From: Yoonia maritima
GTDB lineage: Bacteria > Pseudomonadota > Alphaproteobacteria > Rhodobacterales > Rhodobacteraceae
Direction of reading: 5' to 3'
DNA: 64,000 nt
Assembly (NCBI RefSeq): GCF_002933395.1
Contig: NZ_PKFN01000007.1
Span: forward strand, 186,001-250,000
The notes beneath the pieces are model-generated. The model ran no database searches, was not told where the DNA came from, and saw only the letters and a list, made by a program, of their open reading frames with translations. Of this stretch, positions 49,147-56,500 are shown one piece after another (the first letter of the stretch is position 1; each line of letters opens with the position of its first letter). A program made the position numbers and the translations under genes.

Positions 49147-51726
49147 ATGGCAACTGTATTTGAAGCAACCGCTGTCGCCCGTTTTGACGATTTATCAGGT
49201 GGAAGCTGGCAGCGTATTTTTGATTTTAGTACTGGCCCCGGTCCTGCGAATGACGCCATTGTATTCGGTCAGCTCGGCAATTCGAACGACATCTTTTTCG
49301 AAGTTTATGATAATAGTTCTGGTGGCTCCGACAATGGTACGCGCTATCGAATTATTGTTGAAGATGCGATCATTGAAGGCGAAACTGCAACTTGGAACGT
49401 CACTATTGATGACACCGGGCAGTTTACCATCATCAAAAATGGTGTCGAAATAGGTAGCCAAAACCTTGGTACTGATGCGGTTCCTGATGATGTCGAACGC
49501 GATTCAAATTTGATTGGGCAATCCAACTGGTTTTACGACGATGATCTTGATGGCACGGTGGAATCCTTAGTTGTTACCACCACATTTGAGAACGGTATCG
49601 ATATTACCGATACGCAATCACTTGAGATGGTCGATGATCTGACACTGACCAATGCTGACGAGGTTATTGACGCATCGGGGACCACATCCAATTTAGTTGC
49701 CGACGGTAGCGGTGGGGCGGACACGATCACGGGTGGCTCGGGTGATGATGAATTAACAGGTGGTGATGGAAACGATACCCTTTCGGGCGGTGCCGGAAAC
49801 GATACTTTAACCGGTGACGGCGGGACGCCGGGCGAAACCACTGCGGTAGATTATAGTGATATCCCTGATCCTGATGGCGATGGATCAACCATCGACAACG
49901 GCGATGACGTCAGCAACGGATTTACCGTGAATGCAGGGAACGTTGATGTAAGTTATTCCTTTGTCGATCAAAGTGGCAACGCGACGTTCACCTACGAGAC
50001 AAATGAAGCGCAGTATATTAACGGCCTAGATGACGAGGTTGATCAACATGCTATTCGCCTAACCGGCGGTAACGCAAGTAACGGTGTTACACCGACCTCG
50101 ACAACAACGATTAGCTTTTCGCCCGAGAACCCGGATGTTCCTGACGAAGTTGAAAATGTATCATTCCGCATCAACGACATCGATGACAATAATTGGAACG
50201 ATGTCATCCGAATTCAGGCGTTTGACGAGAACGGTAATCCGGTTGAGGTAACCTTAACAGGTAGCCCAACAATGACGTTGACGGACACTGATGGCGTGTC
50301 CGGTAATGACACTGCTCGGGCGAATAACACCGGCAACAACTTAAACTCTGCTGATCAGAACGGTTCGTTGTTGGTTGAGATCGACGGGCCAGTGTCGTCG
50401 ATCACGATTGAATACAGCAACGGCGAAACCAGTGGCCAGCGTGTTGATCTAACCGAACTCAGCTTTGATCCAGTTTCAAGTGGTTCTGACGACATCCTTG
50501 ATGGTGGGGCGGGGGATGATACGCTCGCAGGTGGGATTGGTGCCGATACGTTAATCGGTGGCACCGGAAACGACTCTCTGGACGGTGGAGCTGGTAATGA
50601 CTCGCTCGCTGGCGGAGGGGGTAATGACTCGCTTGTTGGCGGGGGCGGTAACGATACGCTTGATGGTGGTTCTGGGAACGACACGCTTGATGGGGGCGAA
50701 GGCAACGATACTCTGAGCGGCGGAGCCGGTAACGATACGATCAATGGCGGTGCTGGGACAAACACCGCTACTGGCGGTGGCGGGGATGATACGTTTGTTT
50801 ATACAAACGGCGAAGATCTGACGATCAATGACTTTGGGACTGGAGCGACTGACGCCAATGATGGCGACGCGTCCAATAATGATTACATTGATCTGACCCC
50901 ATACTACACAAATCAAAAAGAGCTTGAGGCCGATTTGGCCGACGATGGTTTGCTGAACCAAAGCGCAACTGGCGATGACGTCGATCTTACCGATAATACA
51001 GAGCTTACCGGTACAATCACCGGTTTGTCCGGCTTGAATGGTATCACAGCCTCAGAGCTTCTTGAACAAACGGGTGTCGCATGTTTTGCAGCGGATACGT
51101 TGATTGAAACGACTTCAGGTGAGCAGGAAATAAATCGTCTATCCTCTGGTGATTTTATCTTAAACACTGCAGGTCAGTCGCTGGAGATCAAGTGGATCGG
51201 TGGGCGCGAGGTGACCGCACAAGAGCTTGTTAATAACCCGAAACTGCGTCCAGTTCGTATTACCGCAGGTGCGCTTGGGAACGGATTACCCACACAAGAT
51301 CTGTTGGTTTCGCGTCAGCACCGTATGCAGGTATCATCCAAAATTACGCAGCGCATGTTCGGCGAGCAAGATGTTCTTGTTGCCGCGATTAAGTTGACTG
51401 AACTGCCCGGTATCTTCATCGATGAAGCCGTTGATAACATTACTTATTACCACATGATGTTTGAAAAACATGAGGTGGTTCTGGCGAATGGTGCCCCATC
51501 AGAGAGCCTTTTTACGGGCCCTGAGGCACTCCGGTCTGTTTCTGAAGAAGCGCGCGAGGAAATTCTAACGATATTCCCGCAGATCGTGGATATAGATTAT
51601 TGTTGTGAGCCGGCGTTGCCGCTTATCGAAGGTCCTGCGCGTCGCAACTTAATTGCGCGCCATGCGAAAAACGATCGCGCGCTTTTGGAAACGTGGAAGA
51701 ACAACGCATCGCTTGTTGGTGCTTAA
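49147..51726 (+). CDS. Secreted RTX calcium-binding protein with C-terminal Hint domain
   Basis: An 859-residue protein. Residues 1-150 look like a laminin-G/ConA-type beta-sandwich; a short RTX block lies at 187-225 (GGxGxDxLxG); a second beta-rich domain follows (230-440) with VSFRINDIDDNNWNDVI; then a longer RTX block (448-548). From C646 (VACFAADTLIET) a Hint (hedgehog/intein-type) domain runs to about 800, with WIGGREVT and SRQHRMQV. There is no Sec signal; RTX repeats imply type I secretion, but no secretion genes are in the window. The frame is open from the ATG at 49147. Confidence 0.9.
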   Translation: MATVFEATAVARFDDLSGGSWQRIFDFSTGPGPANDAIVFGQLGNSNDIFFEVYDNSSGGSDNGTRYRIIVEDAIIEGETATWNVTIDDTGQFTIIKNGVEIGSQNLGTDAVPDDVERDSNLIGQSNWFYDDDLDGTVESLVVTTTFENGIDITDTQSLEMVDDLTLTNADEVIDASGTTSNLVADGSGGADTITGGSGDDELTGGDGNDTLSGGAGNDTLTGDGGTPGETTAVDYSDIPDPDGDGSTIDNGDDVSNGFTVNAGNVDVSYSFVDQSGNATFTYETNEAQYINGLDDEVDQHAIRLTGGNASNGVTPTSTTTISFSPENPDVPDEVENVSFRINDIDDNNWNDVIRIQAFDENGNPVEVTLTGSPTMTLTDTDGVSGNDTARANNTGNNLNSADQNGSLLVEIDGPVSSITIEYSNGETSGQRVDLTELSFDPVSSGSDDILDGGAGDDTLAGGIGADTLIGGTGNDSLDGGAGNDSLAGGGGNDSLVGGGGNDTLDGGSGNDTLDGGEGNDTLSGGAGNDTINGGAGTNTATGGGGDDTFVYTNGEDLTINDFGTGATDANDGDASNNDYIDLTPYYTNQKELEADLADDGLLNQSATGDDVDLTDNTELTGTITGLSGLNGITASELLEQTGVACFAADTLIETTSGEQEINRLSSGDFILNTAGQSLEIKWIGGREVTAQELVNNPKLRPVRITAGALGNGLPTQDLLVSRQHRMQVSSKITQRMFGEQDVLVAAIKLTELPGIFIDEAVDNITYYHMMFEKHEVVLANGAPSESLFTGPEALRSVSEEAREEILTIFPQIVDIDYCCEPALPLIEGPARRNLIARHAKNDRALLETWKNNASLVGA

Positions 51727-51748
51727 TCGCAAGATTTGCGTGGAAGGT

Positions 51749-51799
51749 GCAGAGTAGTAACTTCGTAGTGGCAGTCGTACTGTGAAGTTACCACTCTGC
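51749..51799. terminator. Long stem-loop after the RTX/Hint gene
   Basis: GCAGAGTAGTAACTTC (51749-51764) pairs with GAAGTTACCACTCTGC (51784-51799) over 16 positions with one G-T, around a 19-nt loop. It starts 22 bp after the stop. No T run follows, so it may be a terminator, an RNA-stability element or a small RNA. Confidence 0.55.
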
Positions 51800-52034
51800 T
51801 AAGAAGCGCAATTACACCAAGACGGGCAGGTCGTCGGTCGTAATCGTAATGTCTAACAAGGCGCGCCATTTCCTAAATCATCAGATGAAGGTCATTTCCG
51901 GGAGTGGTGTTTGCGTAAGGCACCTAAGTAGATTTCTTCTTATAATTTAAGATAAAGAAATGAACCTACCTGTACACTTGGGCAAAGGACTTGTTTTGTG
52001 CTCAAAAGCGACCGCACGCTATCCTTTCGGGTAG
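51800..52034. other. Intergenic DNA, no gene seen
   Basis: This stretch lies between two convergent genes, the RTX/Hint gene and the response regulator, and is AT-rich. A small hairpin CTATCC-TTTC-GGGTAG lies at 52019-52034, directly after the regulator stop, and may end that transcript. I see nothing else. Confidence 0.4.
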
Positions 52035-52649
52035 CTAAAATAGCCCGGCCTCGCGCGCGATTAGCGCAGCTTGGGTTCGGTTTGTTGCATCTACCTTGCG
52101 AAATAGTGTTTTCATGTGGAGCTTCACAGTCGGCTCTGTAATGTCTAAGTCACGCGCGATTTCTTTATTTGATTTGCCTTCTGTTACACCCTTTAGCACA
52201 TCAAGTTCTCGCGAGGTTAGTTTCGCGGCAAGCGCATTTGTTGGGGTTTCTTCAACGTTCGTCATGAAATCGAGAGGGGCGTATTGTTCGCCCATTGCCA
52301 TAAAGCGGACCGCATTGATCATTGATTTTGCGGGCAAAGTCTTTGGTACGAATCCAGCAGCACCTGCTTCAAGCGCTTGTTCTGCGATTTCGCGCGTCGC
52401 CTCGCCAGAAATAAGGGCAACACGTTGGCCGCCTTTCAGTGCAAGGGTTTCCGTTAGTCCTGTAAGCCCATTCATTCCCGGCATGTTGTAGTCAAGTAGG
52501 ACAAGATCATACGGCGGGTCGTTTGCTATACGCTTGTGGGCGGCATCAAGTGTTCCTACCGCAGCGACCTGTATGCTGTTGCTGTTCTCTAAGAACATAA
52601 CAAGCGTATCGCGTAATAGATCATGATCGTCAGCTATTAGCACTCTCAC
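52035..52649 (-). CDS. NarL/LuxR-type response regulator
   Basis: A 204-residue response regulator. The receiver domain (about 1-120) has the acidic pair in ADDHD, the phosphoacceptor D53 in LLDYNMPGMNG and the K of FVPKTLP; the C-terminal LuxR HTH (about 143-204) has LTSRELDVLKGVTEGKSNKEIA and EPTVKLHMKTLFRKV. The start is GTG at 52649, preceded by AAAGGA. It is divergent from a SUOX-fold gene and a hybrid histidine kinase, the probable phosphodonor through its HPt domain. Its N-terminus resembles the regulator at the right edge of the window. Confidence 0.93.
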   Translation of the reverse strand: MRVLIADDHDLLRDTLVMFLENSNSIQVAAVGTLDAAHKRIANDPPYDLVLLDYNMPGMNGLTGLTETLALKGGQRVALISGEATREIAEQALEAGAAGFVPKTLPAKSMINAVRFMAMGEQYAPLDFMTNVEETPTNALAAKLTSRELDVLKGVTEGKSNKEIARDLDITEPTVKLHMKTLFRKVDATNRTQAALIAREAGLF

Positions 52650-53078
52650 GGGCGGTCCTTTCGGGCACTAAGTCATCGTTGGCAATGACTATGTACTGAT
52701 TTCGCCACGAACGTCACGTAACATTTTGCCGCTTTTGTGCATTTGGGGCAGGGGCGGCTACCTATATGGATCGCGTACGATGCTTTTGCTTCGAACATCT
52801 ATCCTAAAGCTCAGTTGGATGATCAGCCATTTCGTGGCATTTTTGAACGGTAAAGATCAGTAGCGGAACTGTTTGTACGCATCCACGAAAAATAGTTTCG
52901 ATTTTTTAGTGTGTTATCTTAGTAATGGGGTTCCTCAGGGTGCTTATACGAAGCATTTAGCCATGTTTCTTAGGCACAAGCCACCTACCCCAAGGGGTAG
53001 GTGGCTATCCTGATGCTTTAATGAGTAGTCAGCCCTTTTGTGTGATAGTGACGATGATTGAGTAATCTGGAGGCTACC
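52650..53078. promoter_or_regulatory. Divergent promoter region of the two-component locus
   Basis: 429 bp without a gene, containing the promoters of the response regulator (minus) and of the SUOX-fold/hybrid-kinase unit (plus). It holds an 11-bp motif, CTATCCTAAAG at 52799-52809, whose exact reverse complement is found at 63516-63526 upstream of the second response regulator, and the palindrome listed separately. Confidence 0.5.
52979..53006. repeat. 13+13-bp perfect inverted repeat
   Basis: AGCCACCTACCCC (52979-52991) and GGGGTAGGTGGCT (52994-53006) are exact complements around AA, 73 bp before the SUOX-fold gene start. No T run follows, so an operator or RNA hairpin is more likely than a terminator. 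Confidence 0.8.
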
Positions 53079-53609
53079 ATGTCCTACGCGTCAAAAGTTT
53101 TCTTACTTGGGTTAATCTCCATAGTAACCTTTTTTTCAAGCGCACATGCGGATGATCTTGCTTTGCCTACAAATGATGTAGTTTTGACCATCAGTGGCGA
53201 TATCAGCGTTACGAATGTAGAAGATACAGCGCAATTCGACCTTGAAATGCTGTTTGATATTGATGCGCAGATTATTGAAACGTCCACGATATGGACCGAC
53301 GGTGTTCAGAAGTTTCAAGGCGTGCCTCTGCATGTTTTGCTTGATTGCCTAGGCGTGACTTCTGGCACCATTTTGGCGACTGCGATCAATGACTATACCG
53401 TTGAAATTCCCGTTTCTGACGTGGTGGAAGGCGGCCCAATGATTGCGTATAAATTGAACGATGAGCTGATGTCCGTTCGCGACAAGGGACCGTTGTGGGT
53501 GGTATATCCATATGATGACAGCGCTGAGTATCGTACAGAAGTCGTTTATTCGCGCAGTATTTGGCAACTTGACCGGATCGAATTCGTACAAGCAGACTTG
53601 GGTCTTTGA
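53079..53609 (+). CDS. Exported SUOX-fold (molybdopterin-binding-like) protein, probably cofactor-free
   Basis: A 176-residue protein with a signal peptide (cleavage after AHA, near residue 24) and a single oxidoreductase molybdopterin-binding (SUOX) fold, marked by KFQGVPLHVLLDCLGV and GPLWVVYPYDD and the terminal SRSIWQLDRIEF. In active members a cysteine ligates molybdenum just before the FQGVPL segment; here that region reads ETSTIWTDGVQKFQGV without a cysteine. The frame opens at 53058, but CTGGAGG supports ATG 53079. It ends three bases before the kinase, so it is probably a periplasmic input protein. Confidence 0.82.
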   Translation: MSYASKVFLLGLISIVTFFSSAHADDLALPTNDVVLTISGDISVTNVEDTAQFDLEMLFDIDAQIIETSTIWTDGVQKFQGVPLHVLLDCLGVTSGTILATAINDYTVEIPVSDVVEGGPMIAYKLNDELMSVRDKGPLWVVYPYDDSAEYRTEVVYSRSIWQLDRIEFVQADLGL

Positions 53610-53612
53610 TCC

Positions 53613-56123
53613 ATGACGATGGGCGTCTTTAAACAAAAATGGATTGGCAAAGCATATCTCGTGCTTGCTGGCTTTGCCATTTTAGGGGCGATCATATTTT
53701 TAGCTGCCACCGTCGCAAAAGATTTGGATGAATTGGAGTCTGCCAGTTCAGATAACGTTCAGTGGACTATTTCTCAAACAGAAGTGGAATTCTTAGAATT
53801 TAGAAAGCAACTGGCTGTGGTCGCGCAAAGGCCAGAGGCTAGTTTGCAGCAAATGCGCAGGCGCTTTGACGTGTTCTATAGTCGTATTGATACGTTGGAG
53901 TCTGCTTCAGTTTATCTGGCGCTTCAAACTGAACCGGACTATGCGACGGCGCTGCAAAGTGTCCGCAGGTTTCTTGATGAGCTGGTACCGCTGATTGACA
54001 GCGACGAGGTTGTGTTGCGAGAAAATATTTCTGAAATGATCCTCAAGGCCGAAGCCATTCGCCCCGAGGTTCGTCAGATTGCAAATTCTGCGCTTGATTA
54101 TTTCGCGACAGAGGCAGACCGACGCCGCCAAGTGTTTGCCACGACTCTTTTGCAGTTGGCGGTACTGGTTTTGGTGCTGATTTTTGTGTTGGCGTTGGCA
54201 ATCTATTATTTAAGGCGATTGAACCTTTCAAACATCAAACGTCGCCGTGAACTCCAGGAATCCGCGGAACGAATGAACACCGTTATCGAAACGTCCCTAG
54301 ATGGCGTGATCGTTGTCGATTGTACGGGTCATATTCTTGCTTTCAATGCCGCGGCAGAGTCTATTTTTGGGTATCGTACCGAAGAAGTGATGGGAAAAAC
54401 GCTTGGCCCTTTGATCGTGCCAGATCATTTACAGGCCGCCCATAGCAAAGGGATGAAACGTCTTCGCAGCGGTGGCGAGCGATATGTCGTTGGTAAAGGT
54501 CGGGTAGAACTGGAAGGAAAACGATCAAATGGTGAAGTATTCCCAGTTGAGCTCGCCGTGCAGGCCGCCAACACAGAGGCTGGTGAGATATTCGTAGCCT
54601 TCGTTCGCGATATTTCAGCAAGCGTTAAGGCCGAGAAGGAACTCATATCTGCACGCGATCAGGCATTAGCCGCCGACAGGTTGAAAACAGATTTTTTGGC
54701 GACCATGAGCCATGAAATTCGTACACCGCTCAATGGCTTACTCGGTAACCTTGCCTTGATACAGGATACGAAACTTTCGCCGCAACAACAGCGATATATT
54801 CGTAACATGGAAACGTCCGGGGATTTATTGCTTCGCCATGTTACTGATGTTCTTGATATTTCGCGATACGATGTTGGAAAGCTCGCAGTGCGTGAAGTCC
54901 CGGTAAATATTGGCGATCTGGTCCAAGCGATTGTTGATAATCAGACTGGGATGGCGGCATCGAACGATACATCGATAGAATGGAAGTGGATTGGAAAACC
55001 AACAGAATGGGTTCTTTCTGACCCCGACCGCTTGCAGCATATTTTGATGAATCTCGTTGGAAATGCTGTAAAGTTTACCCACGATGGTCAGGTCGCTGTT
55101 TCAATATCGGCCAAGAGCCTTGATGCTGATACCTACGAAGTGCAGTTTGCCGTTTCAGACACCGGACAAGGGATTGATGATGAACTCAAAGAACGCATTT
55201 TCGATGACTTCGTCACAGGAACGACAGCCTATGATCGAAAGGTTGGTGGCACGGGGCTAGGGCTGAGTATTGCCCGCAGATTTGCAACGGCTATGGGGGG
55301 CGAGATTACAGTTGATAGTGTTGTCGGAGAGGGGAGTACGTTTAGGGTAACACTTCCTCTTAAGGTGACTGACCCTATTACTGCTGATGCACCAAAGCCG
55401 ATTAGCCAGCATCCGCAAATTGGATTGCATGTTCTTATTGTTGAAGACAATGAGATTAACCGTGCCGTTGTGCGAGGAATGCTGCATGCTGACGGGCATA
55501 CCGCGACCGAAGTGCATGATGGCGCCGCAGCTGTCGAGATTGCAGCTAAAAAAGACTTTGACTTAATATTGATGGATATCAGTATGCCCATTATGGATGG
55601 TCGCGCTGCAACGCGCGCAATCCGTAGCGGAGCGGGAAAGCGTTCAAATGTGCCAATCGTTGCGCTTACTGCGAATGCGATGGCAAAAGAGCAGGAAGCG
55701 TTTATCAAAGACGGGATGAATGGCGTGTTAACAAAACCGCTGTCTCGTCGCGCGTTAAAAGATGTGCTGCAACGCATTTCAGACGAAATTCGAGGTAATG
55801 AAATAGTCATGGATGAGAATGAAAACCTAAATGATATGCGTGAAATCTTGGGTGATGAAACATATGAACAATTGAAAGTTCAATTCATTGAAGAGGTGGA
55901 TGAGCTTCATACGTGGTTGGTTGATCACCCGAACCATGAGTTGAATGAAATTGCTGCGCGCTGTCACAAGGTCGCAGGTAGCGCTGCGGTTTTTGGAGCG
56001 ACTGACTATCGTGCGGCGCTGATCGATATTGAGAACGCAGCCAAGGCTGATCAAAACGACAAGGTTGCCACGGTCATCATGGCGCTACCAGCAGTTTGGA
56101 ATGCCGTTAAAGAAAGCATTTAA
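53613..56123 (+). CDS. Hybrid sensor histidine kinase (PAS-HisKA-HATPase-REC-HPt)
   Basis: An 836-residue inner-membrane kinase. Two helices (about 12-34 and 178-199) bracket a mainly helical periplasmic region. A PAS domain (220-340) precedes HisKA with H367 in MSHEIRTPLNGL, an HATPase (N box MNLVGNAVKF, G1 DTGQGID, G2 GGTGLGLS), a receiver with D655 in LILMDISMP, and an HPt with H785 in RCHKVAGSA. The layout predicts a His-Asp-His-Asp phosphorelay to the divergent NarL-type regulator. It starts three bases after the SUOX-fold stop with no clear ribosome binding site, suggesting coupling. Confidence 0.95.
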   Translation: MTMGVFKQKWIGKAYLVLAGFAILGAIIFLAATVAKDLDELESASSDNVQWTISQTEVEFLEFRKQLAVVAQRPEASLQQMRRRFDVFYSRIDTLESASVYLALQTEPDYATALQSVRRFLDELVPLIDSDEVVLRENISEMILKAEAIRPEVRQIANSALDYFATEADRRRQVFATTLLQLAVLVLVLIFVLALAIYYLRRLNLSNIKRRRELQESAERMNTVIETSLDGVIVVDCTGHILAFNAAAESIFGYRTEEVMGKTLGPLIVPDHLQAAHSKGMKRLRSGGERYVVGKGRVELEGKRSNGEVFPVELAVQAANTEAGEIFVAFVRDISASVKAEKELISARDQALAADRLKTDFLATMSHEIRTPLNGLLGNLALIQDTKLSPQQQRYIRNMETSGDLLLRHVTDVLDISRYDVGKLAVREVPVNIGDLVQAIVDNQTGMAASNDTSIEWKWIGKPTEWVLSDPDRLQHILMNLVGNAVKFTHDGQVAVSISAKSLDADTYEVQFAVSDTGQGIDDELKERIFDDFVTGTTAYDRKVGGTGLGLSIARRFATAMGGEITVDSVVGEGSTFRVTLPLKVTDPITADAPKPISQHPQIGLHVLIVEDNEINRAVVRGMLHADGHTATEVHDGAAAVEIAAKKDFDLILMDISMPIMDGRAATRAIRSGAGKRSNVPIVALTANAMAKEQEAFIKDGMNGVLTKPLSRRALKDVLQRISDEIRGNEIVMDENENLNDMREILGDETYEQLKVQFIEEVDELHTWLVDHPNHELNEIAARCHKVAGSAAVFGATDYRAALIDIENAAKADQNDKVATVIMALPAVWNAVKESI

Positions 56124-56128
56124 ATTGG

Positions 56129-56166
56129 CTATATCCGGTAGGGCTTTTGTGGCCTTCGGGATATAG
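56129..56166 (+). terminator. Imperfect hairpin after hybrid kinase
   Basis: CTATATCCGGTAGGGC pairs with GGCCTTCGGGATATAG in 13 of 16 positions around TTTTGT, 5 bp past the stop, with TCTTTG following. Probable terminator. Confidence 0.6.
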
Positions 56167-56198
56167 TCTTTGATCCTTGACGTATTTAAGTGTTTCGC

Positions 56199-56462
56199 TG
56201 ACCTTAGCCCCAAGTTTTCTCCAGCTTTGCGCGGAGGCCTTGGGGTTAAATCTTTGACCTTAGGCGACCATCTTGCCCGTGCTCTTTCTCTGCAAGAATG
56301 CCATCTGGGTCAGGTTCCCCAAGGCTGAATGTGGTCTGCACCAATTGTAATCTTCCTACCATTCTTCAAGTGTACGGCTGAGCCCCATTAAAAATGGGGG
56401 GATTACCCGGACAGCGTGCCCAGGCGCTTCATTGAGGCATTCATCTCGCAGCTTTCCGTTAT
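56199..56462 (-). mobile_element. IS3-family insertion sequence remnant
   Basis: The right end begins TGACCTTAGCCCCAAG at 56199 and an inner copy of the inverted motif lies at 56239-56249 (11-bp inverted repeat, one mismatch). The remnant includes the end of an orfB transposase (see pseudogene) and loses recognisable homology near 56462. The left end and orfA are absent. Confidence 0.75.
56260..56462 (-). pseudogene. IS3-family transposase OrfB, C-terminal remnant
   Basis: Reading the minus strand, NGKLRDECLNE is followed by about 20 scrambled residues, then RTLEEW, an in-frame TAG (56356-56358) and EDYNWCRPHSALGNLTQMAF, ending KMVA and TAA at 56260. These are hallmark segments of the IS3 rve-type integrase C-terminus, including the catalytic-Glu region RPHSALG neighbourhood. 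The block between has been rearranged and contains a CCCCCATTTTTAATGGGG inverted repeat. It is non-functional. The decay suggests an old insertion next to the giant surface-protein gene. Confidence 0.8.
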
Positions 56463-56500
56463 GACAAGAGCAGCGACAGATCATCGCCTGTCGGCCATAT

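Noticed and set aside
50488-50800. Repetitive DNA that could be read as a tandem repeat or CRISPR
   Set aside because: The repeats encode the nine-residue RTX motif with variable codons and no spacers.
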